DNA of 64,000 bases, taken from contig NZ_CABGGS010000023.1 in NCBI RefSeq assembly GCF_902158555.1, positions 434,001-498,000 of the forward strand, written 5' to 3'. Below, in pieces: positions 13,471-23,485 of the stretch (position 1 is the first letter of the stretch; every line of letters starts with the position of its first letter). The position numbers were made by a program, and so were the translations under genes. This DNA is from Klebsiella spallanzanii. GTDB taxonomy: Bacteria > Pseudomonadota > Gammaproteobacteria > Enterobacterales > Enterobacteriaceae. Under the pieces are notes generated by a model. It was not told the origin of the DNA. It was given only the letters and a program-made list of their open reading frames with translations, and ran no database searches.

Positions 13471-14058
13471 ATGAACCATGTCTGGGGACTCTTCTCTCAT
13501 CCTAATCAAGAGATGAGCGTTATCAAAAGTGAAAACGAGACCATTTCGCATCACTATACGCACCACGTGCTGGTCATGGCGGCGGTTCCGGTTATCTGCG
13601 CCTTTATCGGCACGACGCAGCTGGGCTGGAACTTCGGCGATGGCACCGTGGTAAAACTGTCGCTGATGACCGGGCTGGCGCTGGCGGTGCTGTTTTATGC
13701 CGTTATGCTCGCCGGGGTGGCGGTGATGGGGCGGGTTATCTGGTGGATGGCAAGAAGCTATCCGCAGCGGCCTTCGCTGAAACGCTGTATGGTGTTTGCC
13801 GGTTATGTCGCCACGCCGATCTTCCTGAGCGGGATTGTGGCGCTCTATCCGCTGGTATGGCTGTGCGCGCTCGTGGGGACCGTCGCGCTGCTGTATACCG
13901 GTTATCTGCTGTATCTCGGCATTCCAACCTTCTTGAGTATCAATAAAGAAGAGGGGTTGAGCTTCGCCAGCTCCACTCTGGCGATTGGGGTGCTGGTGCT
14001 GGAAGTGCTGCTCGCCATCACCGTGATTCTCTGGGGTTACGGATATCGACTCTTCTGA
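13471..14058 (+). CDS. yohC: Yip1-family inner membrane protein YohC
   Basis: A 195-residue membrane protein with about five hydrophobic helices (for example MAAVPVICAFIGTTQ, LALAVLFYAVMLAGVAVM, LVWLCALVGTVALL). It belongs to the YIP1 family, with no established function in bacteria. The ATG at 13471 gives the usual YohC N-terminus MNHVWGLFSHP and the usual length. The frame continues upstream to 13420, but that part lies in the divergent promoter region with yohD. Synteny yohD-yohC-pbpG is as in E. coli. Confidence 0.9.
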   Translation: MNHVWGLFSHPNQEMSVIKSENETISHHYTHHVLVMAAVPVICAFIGTTQLGWNFGDGTVVKLSLMTGLALAVLFYAVMLAGVAVMGRVIWWMARSYPQRPSLKRCMVFAGYVATPIFLSGIVALYPLVWLCALVGTVALLYTGYLLYLGIPTFLSINKEEGLSFASSTLAIGVLVLEVLLAITVILWGYGYRLF

Positions 14059-14064
14059 TTGACT

Positions 14065-14100
14065 CATTGCCGACATAAATAGGTTTTTATGTCGGCAATG
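14065..14100. repeat. 15-bp perfect inverted repeat
   Basis: CATTGCCGACATAAA and its exact complement separated by six bases, in the gap between yohC and pbpG. There is no T tract on the plus strand after it, so it is not a standard terminator for yohC. It could be a protein-binding or transcript-end structure. Confidence 0.6.
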
Positions 14101-14233
14101 CAGCATTTGTTCACGATTCTTATTAGCCAGCCAGCGTTCTGCCGGGGTATGATGATTTTTGCCAGCGGCGTTACCACCCCAACGCCGCGGCGTACGTTCA
14201 TAACGTGCAAAAATACTTTTCAGAATGCTCACG

Positions 14234-15181
14234 ATGACCAAATTTCGAGTTTCTTTGCTCAGCCTGACTTTGCTGCTGGCTGTGCCTTTTGCGCCCCAGG
14301 CGATAGCTAAAACCCCCGCAGCGGTTACCGCTTCACAGCCGGATATCGCTTCCGGTAGCGCGATGATCGTCGATCTTGCCAGCAAAAAAGTGATCTATGC
14401 CAGCCAGCCGGATCTGGTCCGCCCGATGGCGTCGATCACCAAGGTGATGACCGCGATGGTGGTGCTTGATGCCCATCAGCCGCTTGATGAGATGCTGACC
14501 GTCGATATCAGTCAGACGCCTGAAATGAAAGGGATTTACTCACGCGTGCGCCTGAACAGCGAAATCAGCCGCCGCAATATGCTGCTGCTGGCGCTGATGT
14601 CCTCGGAAAACCGCGCTGCCGCCAGCCTGGCGCACCATTATCCGGGTGGCTACGATGCGTTTATTCGTGCGATGAATGCCAAAGCGCAGGCGCTAGGGAT
14701 GACCCGTACCCGTTACGTTGAGCCAACTGGCCTGTCGATTCATAACGTCTCCACTGCACGCGATCTGAGCAAGCTGCTGATCGCCAGCGAACAGTATCCG
14801 CTGATTGGTCAACTGAGCACCACCAAAGAGGATATGGCGACCTTTGCTCATCCCGCCTACACGCTGCCGTTCCGTAATACCAACCATCTGGTGTACCGCG
14901 ATAACTGGAATATTCAGCTGACCAAAACTGGTTTTACCAACGCGGCGGGCCACTGCCTGATTATGCGTACGGTGATCAAAGGGCGTCCGGTGGCGCTGGT
15001 GGTCATGGATGCGTTCGGAAAATATACCCACTTTGCTGATGCCAGTCGTTTGCGGACGTGGATTGAAACCGGGAAGGTGATGCCGGTTCCGGCTTCCGCG
15101 CTCAGCTATAAGAAGCAGCGCGAAGCGCAAATGGCCGATGCGATGCTAAAAGGCGGCGCGCAGACCGCGCAGAACGATTAA
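14234..15181 (+). CDS. pbpG: D-alanyl-D-alanine endopeptidase PbpG (PBP7)
   Basis: A 315-residue periplasmic low-molecular-weight penicillin-binding protein that cleaves D-Ala-meso-DAP cross-links in peptidoglycan. A signal peptide covers about residues 1-26 (cleavage after AIA). The three active-site motifs of the family are present: S67-I-T-K70, S124-E-N126 and K231-T-G233. The start at 14234 gives the known N-terminus [10 protein letters not shown]; an in-frame ATG at 14225 is also possible. No strong ribosome site is visible. Gene neighbours yohC and dld are the conserved ones, except for an inserted acetyltransferase gene downstream. Confidence 0.95.
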   Translation: MTKFRVSLLSLTLLLAVPFAPQAIAKTPAAVTASQPDIASGSAMIVDLASKKVIYASQPDLVRPMASITKVMTAMVVLDAHQPLDEMLTVDISQTPEMKGIYSRVRLNSEISRRNMLLLALMSSENRAAASLAHHYPGGYDAFIRAMNAKAQALGMTRTRYVEPTGLSIHNVSTARDLSKLLIASEQYPLIGQLSTTKEDMATFAHPAYTLPFRNTNHLVYRDNWNIQLTKTGFTNAAGHCLIMRTVIKGRPVALVVMDAFGKYTHFADASRLRTWIETGKVMPVPASALSYKKQREAQMADAMLKGGAQTAQND

Positions 15182-15190
15182 CCCCCATTT

Positions 15191-15313
15191 CCCCGGATTA
15201 CGGCGTAAACGCCTTATCCGGGCTACAGAACCGCGCTGAACCGTAGCCGGCTAAGCGCAGCGCGAGCCGGGGGATTTTCCCGGAGGCGGCGCTGGCGCGC
15301 CTGTCCGGGCTAC
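15191..15313. repeat. REP/BIME cluster
   Basis: At least two palindromic units: CCCCGGATTACGGCG...CCGGGCTAC (15191-15226) and CCCGGAGGCGGCGC...TGTCCGGGCTAC (to 15313), with a degenerate unit between them. Confidence 0.7.
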
Positions 15314-15336
15314 CGCTTACCCGCGACCCCGAGGGC

Positions 15337-15891
15337 TTACTCCGGCAGCGTCCAGTCGCCATCGCCGAGCGGGCGCTGCATAATTAAGGTATCCCGCCAG
15401 TCGCCCATCTTATAGCCGACGCTGCGCAGCTGGCCCGCCACGCTAAAGCCGAATTTCTTATGTATGGCAATCGACCCGGCGTTACTGTGTCCGTCGCCGA
15501 TAATCGCCAGCATTTGTCGCCACGGACCCTGTTCACACTTTTCAATTAAGCGGGAGAGCAGGGCGCTGCCGATACCGCGTCCGCCCATACCCGCTTCGAC
15601 ATAAATTGACTCTTCAAGGGTGTAACGATAGGCCGGGCGCGGACGATAGAAGGTGGCGTAACAGTAGCCGACGATGGTGCCGCGCCACAGGGCAACCAGC
15701 CACGGCAGCCCGCTATCGCGCACGGTTTTGATACGTTTGCGCATCTCATCGACGGTCGGCGGGATCTCTTCAAAAGAGGCGCGTCCATTGAGTACGTGCC
15801 AGACGTACAGCGCGGCGATGGCGTGGGCGTCATCGGGCAGCGCCTCGCGGATCTCTAAGTCAGCGTCGTGTAATTTATCCACTGCGGACAT
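15337..15891 (-). CDS. GNAT family N-acetyltransferase (phosphinothricin/MnaT-like)
   Basis: A 184-residue acetyltransferase of the GNAT fold, close in pattern to the phosphinothricin/methionine-sulfone acetyltransferase group (YncA/MnaT, Pat). Family features: an N-terminal strand IREALPDDAHAIAALY, the substrate-loop motif GRASFEEIPPT, RPAYRYTLEESIYV, and the acetyl-CoA pyrophosphate loop GMGGRGIGSAL (about residues 111-121). The C-terminal KKFGF-VGY-DWRDT segment is also characteristic. AAGGAA precedes the ATG. It is a single gene between pbpG and dld, which are adjacent in E. coli, so it is an insertion relative to that order. The real substrate is unknown. Confidence 0.85.
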   Translation of the reverse strand: MSAVDKLHDADLEIREALPDDAHAIAALYVWHVLNGRASFEEIPPTVDEMRKRIKTVRDSGLPWLVALWRGTIVGYCYATFYRPRPAYRYTLEESIYVEAGMGGRGIGSALLSRLIEKCEQGPWRQMLAIIGDGHSNAGSIAIHKKFGFSVAGQLRSVGYKMGDWRDTLIMQRPLGDGDWTLPE

Positions 15892-15912
15892 GATGGGTTC
15901 CTTAAGCGGGTT

Positions 15913-15937
15913 CGCCGGAGAGGAGATTTCTCCGGCG
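15913..15937 (-). terminator. Hairpin downstream of dld
   Basis: 9-bp perfect stem CGCCGGAGA / TCTCCGGCG between dld and the acetyltransferase gene, both on the minus strand. No T tract follows, so this may be a Rho-dependent transcript-stabilising end rather than an intrinsic terminator. Confidence 0.35.
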
Positions 15938-15984
15938 TGCAGCGTAATACAGAAGCCCCGAGGCTGAACAGTCCCTCTTGCGGA

Positions 15985-17727
15985 TTATTGCGGGTCGGTC
16001 GCGTTCGCAGAGTTGTCCTGCGTTTCGCCCCAGTATTTTTGCTTACTGGTCTTGCCGATACCCGGGTTCATGCTGTTGGTCGGATCGTTTTCGCGATAGA
16101 AGCGTTTTAAACTTTCCGGCGCTTCATAAAGATGACCCACGTTATGCTCGGCCGGATACTGAGCGCCGCGCTCCTTCAGCAGCACCAGCATTTTCTCCTT
16201 CAGTTCGTGGGCATCGACGCCTTTTTTCACGATGTAATCCTGATGGAAAACGTGGCACATAAAGTGACCGTAGTAGAGCTTATGCACCAGTTGACTGTCT
16301 ATCTCGGCGGGAAGATGCTCAAACCATTCGGTATCGTTACGCCGCAGGGCGATATCCAGCGCCAGAATGTCTTCCACTTCATCTGAGTGAACCGCCTGAT
16401 AGCGGATTGCCGCGCCCGCTGCGGCGAAGCGGTGCAGGAAAGCCTTGCTGCCTTCTTCCGCGGTACAGGCAAAGAAATTACCCTCGGCGTTTTTGAAATA
16501 TTCACCAAGCCAGGTCTGAGCCTCTTCGATGCCATCACCTGCCATCTTCAGCAGCAGATGGTGTTCGTATTTATCGCGCCAGGATTTCATTCGCTCCGGC
16601 AGGTGCGCCGGGAAGACGTGTCCCAGCTTCTGCATAAAGCGGTCGGTGAAGTGTGGCTTAAACAGGGACACCTTCTCCAGCATCGCATCGGTGCGGCCCT
16701 TCATGGTGAAGAAGAACGGCATTTTATCGGTGCCGAGTTTGTCGATCATCAGGAAGGTATCTTTGCCATACTGCTCGGCGATATCGTAAATATCGCGGTG
16801 CATATACTCGCCCGCCACCGGCAGGTTATTAAACTCCGCCAGAATATGGCGGCGAATTTCGGTTAGCACGTCCGGTTGGTTGGTGCCGATATAAAACACC
16901 TGCTGGCGTTTCTCTGCCGGGAAGGTGTCCAGGCGTACGGCGAACACCGCCAGCTTTCCGGCGCAACCTGAAGATTCAAACAGGCGATCAGGGTCGGCGT
17001 TGTAGCGCGCCGGGGTATCGGCATTGACGTCGCGCACGCGGGTGACGTAGTCATGATCGTGGGCATGGCGGCCATCATGGCGCACATCCTCATCTTTAAC
17101 CCGTTCGTCATCAAGGCGGCTGAGGATCTGCTCTGGCGTGGTGCCGAGGTCGATGCCCAGATGGTTGACCAGGCTGAGCTTGCCGTTTTCATCTATCTGG
17201 GCGTACAGCGACATCTCGGTATAGGCCGGGCCGCGCTGTACCAGCGAGCCGCCGGAGTTGTTGCAGATCCCGCCGACCACCGACGCGCCGATGCATGACG
17301 AGCCAATGACGGAATGCGGCTCGCGACCCAGCGGCTTCAGCGCTTTTTCCAGCGAATAAAGGGTCGTGCCGGGGTAAGCCAGCACCTGCTCGCCTTTATC
17401 CAGCAGATGCAGCTTGTCCAGACGCAGGGTGCTGATAATAACGATTTCGCGGTCATAATCATTGCCGTTCGGCGTTGAGCCTTCGGTCAGGCCGGTGTTC
17501 GCCGCCTGCATCAAAATGATTTTGTCGGCGGTGACGCAAGCGCTCAGCACGCGCCACAGTTCCAGCAGCGTTCCGGGGAAGACCACCGCCAGCGCTTCCC
17601 CCTGACCGGAGCGGAAGCCTTTGCGATAGCGCTGGGTTTTGGCCGGGTCGGTCAGCAGATGGGAAGCGCCGACCAGGCGGGTCAGTTCAGCCAGAAAAGC
17701 GTTGTTATTTGTTATTGCAGATGACAT
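15985..17727 (-). CDS. dld: Quinone-dependent D-lactate dehydrogenase
   Basis: A 580-residue FAD flavoprotein at the inner face of the membrane that oxidises D-lactate to pyruvate and passes electrons to quinone. The FAD-binding (PCMH) domain covers about residues 40-215, with ANTGLTEGSTPNGNDYDR and the CIGASVVGGICNNSGGS loop. The cap and membrane-binding parts follow, ending in GIGKTSKQKYWGE. The ATG at 17727 with AAGGAG upstream gives the known N-terminus MSSAITNNNAF. The open frame continues further upstream without support. The C-terminal tail is slightly longer than in E. coli. It is divergent from bglX, as in E. coli. Confidence 0.95.
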   Translation of the reverse strand: MSSAITNNNAFLAELTRLVGASHLLTDPAKTQRYRKGFRSGQGEALAVVFPGTLLELWRVLSACVTADKIILMQAANTGLTEGSTPNGNDYDREIVIISTLRLDKLHLLDKGEQVLAYPGTTLYSLEKALKPLGREPHSVIGSSCIGASVVGGICNNSGGSLVQRGPAYTEMSLYAQIDENGKLSLVNHLGIDLGTTPEQILSRLDDERVKDEDVRHDGRHAHDHDYVTRVRDVNADTPARYNADPDRLFESSGCAGKLAVFAVRLDTFPAEKRQQVFYIGTNQPDVLTEIRRHILAEFNNLPVAGEYMHRDIYDIAEQYGKDTFLMIDKLGTDKMPFFFTMKGRTDAMLEKVSLFKPHFTDRFMQKLGHVFPAHLPERMKSWRDKYEHHLLLKMAGDGIEEAQTWLGEYFKNAEGNFFACTAEEGSKAFLHRFAAAGAAIRYQAVHSDEVEDILALDIALRRNDTEWFEHLPAEIDSQLVHKLYYGHFMCHVFHQDYIVKKGVDAHELKEKMLVLLKERGAQYPAEHNVGHLYEAPESLKRFYRENDPTNSMNPGIGKTSKQKYWGETQDNSANATDPQ

Positions 17728-17921
17728 GTTCCACTCCTTGTGGTGGTACAAAATAATCAGCTTTAAGAATAGCGCTTTGTATGACAATTTGATGCATCAA
17801 TGTTACGAAAAATCAGAGAACAACCTGCGCTTTCTCCAGGCGTCTCGTTTATGTTTATGTCAGACTTGGTTTTTTGCTATCTTTTCGCCGAACTGGCCGA
17901 CTGGAACAATGAGGGATAAAA

Positions 17922-20219
17922 ATGAAATGGCTCTGTACTGTAGGCGTCGCCGTGAGTCTGGCGCTGCAACCCGCGCTAGCGGATGAATTGTTCGGCAATC
18001 ATCCCCTGACGCCGCAGGCGCGGGATGCGTTTGTGACGGAACTGCTAACCAAAATGACGGTGGATGAAAAAATCGGTCAGCTACGCTTAATTAGCGTCGG
18101 CCCCGATAACCCGAAAGAAGCCATCCGCGAAATGATTAAAGACGGTCAGGTAGGAGCGATTTTTAACACCGTCACCCGCCACGATATCCGCATTATGCAG
18201 GATCAGGTGATGGAACTCAGTCGCCTGAAAATCCCGCTGTTTTTCGCCTATGACGTACTGCACGGTCAGCGTACCGTTTTCCCGATTAGCCTGGGTCTGG
18301 CCTCCTCTTTTAACCTCGGCGCGGTCAACACCGTTGGGCGGATTTCGGCTTATGAAGCGGCTGACGACGGACTGAATATGACCTGGGCGCCGATGGTCGA
18401 TGTCTCCCGCGACCCGCGCTGGGGCCGCGCCTCAGAAGGCTTCGGCGAAGATACGTACCTGACCACCGAGATGGGCAGGGCGATGGTTGAGTCGATGCAG
18501 GGAAAAAGCCCGGCGGACAGGTACTCGGTGATGACCAGCGTTAAGCACTTTGCCGCCTACGGCGCGGTCGAGGGCGGCAAAGAGTACAACACCGTTGATA
18601 TGAGCCCGCAGCGACTGTTTAACGACTATATGCCGCCGTATAAAGCGGGGCTGGATGCGGGGAGCGGGGCGGTGATGGTGGCGCTGAACTCGCTCAACGG
18701 CACCCCGGCGACCTCCGATGCCTGGCTGCTGAAGGACGTGCTGCGCGACCAGTGGGGCTTTAAAGGCATCACCGTATCCGACCACGGGGCCATCAAGGAA
18801 CTCATCAAGCATGGCGTGGCGTCGGATCCGGAAGACGCGGTGCGCGTGGCGCTGAAGTCCGGCATCAACATGAGTATGAGCGATGAGTACTACAGCAAAT
18901 ATCTGCCTGAGCTGGTGAAGTCCGGCAAGGTGACCATGGCGGAGCTGGATGACGCCACCCGCCATGTGCTGAACGTTAAATATGATATGGGACTGTTTAA
19001 TGACCCGTACAGCCATCTGGGGCCGAAAGAGTCTGATCCAGAGGACACCAATGCTGAAAGCCGTCTGCATCGCAAAGAAGCCCGTGAAGTGGCGCGCGAA
19101 AGCCTGGTGCTGCTGAAAAACCGTCTCGACACGCTGCCGCTGAAAAAATCGGGCACTATCGCGGTGATTGGCACTCTGGCCGACAGCAAGCGCGACATGA
19201 TGGGCAGTTGGTCTGCGGCGGGCGTTGCCGATCAGTCGGTAACCGTGCTGACCGGCATCCAGAATGCACTGGGCGACAAAGGCAAGGTTATCTACGCCAA
19301 AGGCGCTAACGTCACTAACGATAAAGGCATCGTCGACTTCCTCAATCTGTATGAGAAAGCGGTGCAGGTCGACCCGCGTTCGCCGCAGGAGATGATTGAC
19401 GAAGCGGTAGCGGCGGCGAAGCAGTCCGACGTGGTGGTTGCCGTGGTGGGTGAAGCGCAGGGCATGGCCCATGAAGCGTCCAGCCGCACTGATATCACTC
19501 TGCCGCAAAGTCAGCGTGACCTGATCAGCGCCCTGAAGGCCACCGGCAAACCGCTGGTGCTGGTGCTGATGAACGGTCGTCCGCTGGCGCTGGTGAAAGA
19601 AGATCAGCAGGCTGATGCGATTCTGGAAACCTGGTTTGCCGGTACCGAAGGCGGTAACGCCATTGCCGATGTGCTGTTCGGCGACTATAACCCATCGGGC
19701 AAGCTGCCGATGTCCTTCCCGCGCTCGGTCGGACAGATCCCCACCTACTACAGCCATCTCAACACCGGTCGTCCTTATAATGCCGATAAGCCGAACAAGT
19801 ACACCTCGCGCTATTTTGACGAGGCTAACGGCCCGCTCTATCCGTTCGGCTACGGCCTGAGCTACACCACCTTTAGCGTTTCCGACGTGAAAATGTCAGC
19901 ACCGACCATGCAACGCGACGGCAGCGTGACCGCCAGCGTGCAGGTGACCAACACCGGCAAGCGTGAAGGGGCAACGGTGATTCAGCTTTATCTGCAGGAT
20001 GTCACTGCTTCCATGAGCCGTCCGGTGAAAATGCTGCGCGGCTTTAAGAAAGTGACGCTCAAGCCGGGCGAGACGCAAACCGTCAGCTTCCCGATTGACG
20101 TCGACGCGCTGAAGTTCTGGAACCAGCAGATGAAGTACGACGCCGAGCCGGGCAAATTCAACGTCTTTATCGGCGTCGACTCCGCCCGCGTTAAGCAGAG
20201 CGAATTTGAGCTGCTGTAA
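17922..20219 (+). CDS. bglX: Periplasmic beta-glucosidase BglX, GH3
   Basis: A 765-residue glycoside hydrolase family 3 enzyme of the periplasm. Signal peptide: residues 1-20 (cleavage after ALA). The N-terminal (alpha/beta)8 domain carries the catalytic nucleophile D287 in TVSDHGAIKE. The middle alpha/beta sandwich has the acid/base region, and the C-terminal fibronectin III-like domain (about 660-750) shows TNTGKREGATVIQLYLQD and LKPGETQTVSF. Length and D287 position agree with E. coli BglX. It may supply glucose from oligosaccharides outside the PTS route of bglFB. A terminator follows after a REP pair. Confidence 0.95.
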   Translation: MKWLCTVGVAVSLALQPALADELFGNHPLTPQARDAFVTELLTKMTVDEKIGQLRLISVGPDNPKEAIREMIKDGQVGAIFNTVTRHDIRIMQDQVMELSRLKIPLFFAYDVLHGQRTVFPISLGLASSFNLGAVNTVGRISAYEAADDGLNMTWAPMVDVSRDPRWGRASEGFGEDTYLTTEMGRAMVESMQGKSPADRYSVMTSVKHFAAYGAVEGGKEYNTVDMSPQRLFNDYMPPYKAGLDAGSGAVMVALNSLNGTPATSDAWLLKDVLRDQWGFKGITVSDHGAIKELIKHGVASDPEDAVRVALKSGINMSMSDEYYSKYLPELVKSGKVTMAELDDATRHVLNVKYDMGLFNDPYSHLGPKESDPEDTNAESRLHRKEAREVARESLVLLKNRLDTLPLKKSGTIAVIGTLADSKRDMMGSWSAAGVADQSVTVLTGIQNALGDKGKVIYAKGANVTNDKGIVDFLNLYEKAVQVDPRSPQEMIDEAVAAAKQSDVVVAVVGEAQGMAHEASSRTDITLPQSQRDLISALKATGKPLVLVLMNGRPLALVKEDQQADAILETWFAGTEGGNAIADVLFGDYNPSGKLPMSFPRSVGQIPTYYSHLNTGRPYNADKPNKYTSRYFDEANGPLYPFGYGLSYTTFSVSDVKMSAPTMQRDGSVTASVQVTNTGKREGATVIQLYLQDVTASMSRPVKMLRGFKKVTLKPGETQTVSFPIDVDALKFWNQQMKYDAEPGKFNVFIGVDSARVKQSEFELL

Positions 20220-20228
20220 CAGCGATTT

Positions 20229-20327
20229 GTAGCCCGGACAGGCGCGTTAAGCGCCGCCTCCGGGGAATGTGCCGGGTTGATGCATCGGAGCCGTTTCTTC
20301 CCGGTGGCGCTGCGCTGACCGGGCTAC
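20229..20327. repeat. REP/BIME pair
   Basis: One unit GTAGCCCGGACAGGCGCG...CGCCTCCGGGG (20229-20264) and a second in opposite orientation ending GACCGGGCTACGG near 20329, downstream of bglX. Confidence 0.72.
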
Positions 20328-20359
20328 GGGTTCACCGTCATCTGCGGACCGTTATCCTG

Positions 20360-20387
20360 AAGGCCGATTAATCGGCCTTTTCTTTTT
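20360..20387 (+). terminator. Terminator downstream of bglX
   Basis: Stem AAGGCCGA / TCGGCCTT with a 4-base TTAA loop, followed by TTTCTTTTT. Confidence 0.82.
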
Positions 20388-20406
20388 CCGCAATGCCCTA
20401 AATGAA

Positions 20407-20414
20407 CTACGCTT
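20407..20414 (+). promoter_or_regulatory. Candidate sigma-S -10 element for osmF operon
   Basis: CTACGCTT matches the RpoS-type -10 consensus CTAYRCTT in all eight positions, 49 bases before the osmF ATG. The orthologous yehZYXW operon is known to depend on RpoS and osmotic or stationary-phase signals. The exact start site is inferred. Confidence 0.45.
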
Positions 20415-20462
20415 TTCTCTTAAGCTCCTGTTAATGGAGCGCAAATTAAAGAGGGACGCGGG

Positions 20463-21380
20463 ATGATAAAGGCAAGTATTTGGTCAGGCGCGCTGGCGCT
20501 GACGGCCCTGATAAGCCTGCCGTTGCAGGCGGCGGAGCCGGTTAAGGTTGGCTCAAAAATCGACACCGAAGGGGCGCTGCTGGGCAATATTATTCTGCAG
20601 GTGCTGGAAAACCACGGAGTGAAAACCGTGAATAAAGTCCAGCTTGGCACTACGCCGGTCGTTCGGGGGGCGATCACTGCGGGTGAACTGGACATCTACC
20701 CGGAATATACCGGCAACGGCGCTTTCTTCTTCAAAGAGGAAAATGACCCAGCGTGGAAAAACGCCCAGCAGGGCTATGAAAAAGTCAAAAAACTGGATGC
20801 GGAAAAGAACAAACTCGTCTGGCTGACTCCGGCTCCGGCCAACAACACCTGGACTATCGCCGTGCGTCAGGACCTGGCGGAGAAAAATCACCTCACCTCA
20901 TTAAGCGACCTTGCCAGCTACCTGCAAAAGGGCGGCGAGTTTAAGCTGGCTGCCTCGGCGGAATTTATCGAACGCCCGGACGCGCTGCCGGCGTTTGAAA
21001 AAGCCTACGACTTTAACCTTAAGCAAAACCAACTGCTGTCGCTGGCGGGCGGCGATACGGCGGTCACTATCAAGGCGGCGGCACAGCAAACCTCCGGCGT
21101 GAATGCGGCGATGGCCTACGGTACCGATGGCCCGGTCGCCGCGCTGGGCCTGCAAACCCTCAGCGATCCAAAGGGTGTACAGCCGATTTATGCTCCGGCC
21201 CCGGTCGTGCGTGAAGCGGTACTGAAAGAGTACCCGCAGATAGCCGAATGGCTACAGCCAGTATTCGCCAGCCTGGATGAAAAGACGCTGCAAAAGCTGA
21301 ACGCCAGCATTGCGGTAGAGGGCCTGGATGCGAAGAAAGTCGCCGCCGATTATCTGCAACAAAAAGGGCTGCTGAAGTAG
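20463..21380 (+). CDS. osmF: Osmoprotectant ABC transporter, substrate-binding protein OsmF (YehZ)
   Basis: A 305-residue periplasmic binding protein of the OpuAC/ProX (glycine betaine/choline) family. Signal peptide residues 1-23 (cleavage after LQAA). Family features include [24 protein letters not shown] near the mature N-terminus, [17 protein letters not shown] and the C-terminal [32 protein letters not shown] helix pair. It is first in a four-gene operon with seven bases to yehY. E. coli YehZ binds betaine with low affinity, and the true ligand is not settled. An AGAGGGA site precedes the start. Confidence 0.92.
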   Translation: MIKASIWSGALALTALISLPLQAAEPVKVGSKIDTEGALLGNIILQVLENHGVKTVNKVQLGTTPVVRGAITAGELDIYPEYTGNGAFFFKEENDPAWKNAQQGYEKVKKLDAEKNKLVWLTPAPANNTWTIAVRQDLAEKNHLTSLSDLASYLQKGGEFKLAASAEFIERPDALPAFEKAYDFNLKQNQLLSLAGGDTAVTIKAAAQQTSGVNAAMAYGTDGPVAALGLQTLSDPKGVQPIYAPAPVVREAVLKEYPQIAEWLQPVFASLDEKTLQKLNASIAVEGLDAKKVAADYLQQKGLLK

Positions 21381-21387
21381 AACCCGC

Positions 21388-22545
21388 GTGACGATTCGTT
21401 GTTATAACCGCGTTGCGTTGCTGCTGGCGCTGTTACTGCTGCTGGTGATGGCGCTGCCGTTTATCAATTACGCGCCTAACCGGCTGTTATCCGGCGAGGG
21501 CCGTTGGCTGTGGCAGGTTTGGCCGTGGCTGGCTGGCATACAGGCTGCGGTAACGCTGCTGATTGGGCTGCTATGCTGGCGTCCAGGACGTCTTCCTCTG
21601 CTGCTTATCTTTCTGCTGGCGGACCTGCTGCTGCCGCTTTTGCTATGGGGCGCAGGTCAGGCGGCGGTTGAACTGGCGCGTAGCGGCTCACCCTTGGCCC
21701 GCACCTCGCCCGGCAGCGGCCTGTGGTTGTCTGTGGCGTTATGCCTGCTTATCGCCAGCGACGCCGCTCGTCGCCTTACCTCCCGTGCGCTTTGGCGCTG
21801 GCTGCTGAATGCGCAAATCTGGCTGCTGCCCGGACTACTGCTGTGGCTGGGTGCACTGGACGGCCTGTCGCTACTCAAAGAGTACTTCAACCGCCAGGAT
21901 GTTTTTGACGATGCGCTGTATCAGCATCTCACGCTGCTGTTTGGCACTTTGCTGCCGGGGTTGTTGATCGGGCTACCCGTGGGGATTTGGCTCTGGCGCT
22001 ATCCCCGCTGGCAATCGCCGGCTTTTGCCGTTCTTAACGTGATTCAGACCGTCCCCTCCGTTGCGCTGTTCGGTTTGTTGATCGCACCGCTGGCCGGATT
22101 AGCGCGTCAATTTCCGTCGCTGGCGCAGCTTGGCGTTTCCGGCACCGGCATGACGCCTGCTTTGATTGCGCTGGTGCTGTATGCCCTTTTGCCGCTGGTG
22201 CGCGGCGTGGTGACCGGATTGCAACAGGTGCCGCGTGAAACACTGGAAAGCGCCGTGGCGATGGGGATGAGCAGCGGTCAGCGTTTCCGCCTGGTGCAGC
22301 TGCCGCTGGCGCTGCCCGTATTATTGCGCAGCCTGCGGGTGGTGAGTGTGCAAACCGTCGGCATGGCGGTGGTGGCGGCGTTAATTGGTGCGGGCGGCTT
22401 TGGCGCGCTGGTCTTCCAGGGATTGCTGAGCAGCGCGCTGGACCTGGTACTGTTAGGGGTGATCCCGACCATCGCGCTGGCGGTGGTGGTGGATGCGCTA
22501 TTCGCGCTGTGGGGCGCATTACTGAAAGGAGAGGCCCGTGATTGA
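21388..22545 (+). CDS. yehY: Osmoprotectant ABC transporter permease YehY
   Basis: A 385-residue inner-membrane permease. About seven to eight N-terminal hydrophobic segments precede the BPD_transp_1 domain (about residues 180-375), with [14 protein letters not shown] and the EAA-type loop [27 protein letters not shown] that contacts the ATPase. It starts with GTG, seven bases after osmF, and its end overlaps yehX by eight bases. YehY and YehW form the membrane channel of the YehZYXW importer. Confidence 0.9.
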   Translation: MTIRCYNRVALLLALLLLLVMALPFINYAPNRLLSGEGRWLWQVWPWLAGIQAAVTLLIGLLCWRPGRLPLLLIFLLADLLLPLLLWGAGQAAVELARSGSPLARTSPGSGLWLSVALCLLIASDAARRLTSRALWRWLLNAQIWLLPGLLLWLGALDGLSLLKEYFNRQDVFDDALYQHLTLLFGTLLPGLLIGLPVGIWLWRYPRWQSPAFAVLNVIQTVPSVALFGLLIAPLAGLARQFPSLAQLGVSGTGMTPALIALVLYALLPLVRGVVTGLQQVPRETLESAVAMGMSSGQRFRLVQLPLALPVLLRSLRVVSVQTVGMAVVAALIGAGGFGALVFQGLLSSALDLVLLGVIPTIALAVVVDALFALWGALLKGEARD

Positions 22546-23485
22546 GTTCGACAGCGTCAACAAAGCCTTTGCCGGAGAGCCTGCGGTAAAAAACCTCAAT
22601 CTGCATCTTCGCGAAGGGGCATTTTCGGTGCTGATTGGTACCTCAGGCTCGGGAAAGTCGACCACGCTGAAAATGATTAATCGTCTGGTGGAACACGATA
22701 GCGGGACGATCCGTTTTGCCGGGCAGGATATCCGCCAGCAGCCGGTTCTCGAACTGCGCCGCAGAATGGGCTACGCCATCCAGTCTATCGGCCTGTTTCC
22801 CCACTGGACGGTGGCGCAGAACATTGCCACCGTTCCGCAGTTGCAAAAGTGGTCTCAGCAGAAAACGCAGGCGCGGGTTGATGAGCTGATGGCGCTGCTG
22901 GGGCTGGAGCCTGGTCTGCGCGAGCGCTATCCACACCAGCTTTCCGGCGGTCAGCAGCAGCGCGTCGGCGTGGCGCGCGCCCTGGCGGCCAATCCGGAAG
23001 TTTTGCTGATGGATGAACCTTTTGGCGCGCTCGACCCGGTGACGCGCGAAGCGCTACAGCAGGAGATGATCCGCATTCACCGCCTGCTAGGGCGAACGAT
23101 TGTGCTGGTGACCCACGATATCGACGAAGCTCTGCGCCTGGCGGATCATCTGGTGCTGATGGACGGCGGCGAAGTAGTGCAGCAGGGCGAACCGTTGCAG
23201 ATGCTGCTTGAGCCGAAAAATGCCTTTGTGCAGACCTTTTTTGGCCGCAGCGAACTGGGTGTGCGCCTGTTGTCGCTGCGCGGGGTGGGCGACTACCTGC
23301 GTCGCGACGAGCGTCTGTTGGGGGATGCGTTAAATGTGACGATGACCCTGCGCGAGGCGCTGTCCCAGTTTGTTGCTCATCGCCGGGAGGTGCTGCCGGT
23401 GGTTGATGAACAAGGGCAAGCCTGCGGGACGCTGCATTTTGCCGACCTGCTGCGCGAGGAGGTCCGACGTGAAAGTTCTGCGTGA
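22538..23485 (+). CDS. yehX: Osmoprotectant ABC transporter ATP-binding protein YehX
   Basis: A 315-residue ATPase of the OpuA/ProV type. Walker [10 protein letters not shown] (about residues 34-42), Q-loop in [11 protein letters not shown], signature [15 protein letters not shown], Walker [14 protein letters not shown] and the H-loop [10 protein letters not shown] are all intact. A C-terminal CBS-like region (about 255-310, [27 protein letters not shown]) probably regulates activity as in other betaine ATPases. GTG start, overlapping yehY by eight bases; AAAGGAGAGG is the ribosome site. Confidence 0.92.
   Translation: MIEFDSVNKAFAGEPAVKNLNLHLREGAFSVLIGTSGSGKSTTLKMINRLVEHDSGTIRFAGQDIRQQPVLELRRRMGYAIQSIGLFPHWTVAQNIATVPQLQKWSQQKTQARVDELMALLGLEPGLRERYPHQLSGGQQQRVGVARALAANPEVLLMDEPFGALDPVTREALQQEMIRIHRLLGRTIVLVTHDIDEALRLADHLVLMDGGEVVQQGEPLQMLLEPKNAFVQTFFGRSELGVRLLSLRGVGDYLRRDERLLGDALNVTMTLREALSQFVAHRREVLPVVDEQGQACGTLHFADLLREEVRRESSA

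Noticed and set aside
13348-14385. 345-codon minus-strand frame over yohC
   Set aside because: Shadow of yohC and the pbpG upstream region; the low-complexity H/R/Q-rich translation is typical of antisense frames.
18432-19757. 441-codon minus-strand frame opposite bglX
   Set aside because: Antisense to a well-conserved GH3 gene; His/Arg/Gln-rich translation without family features.
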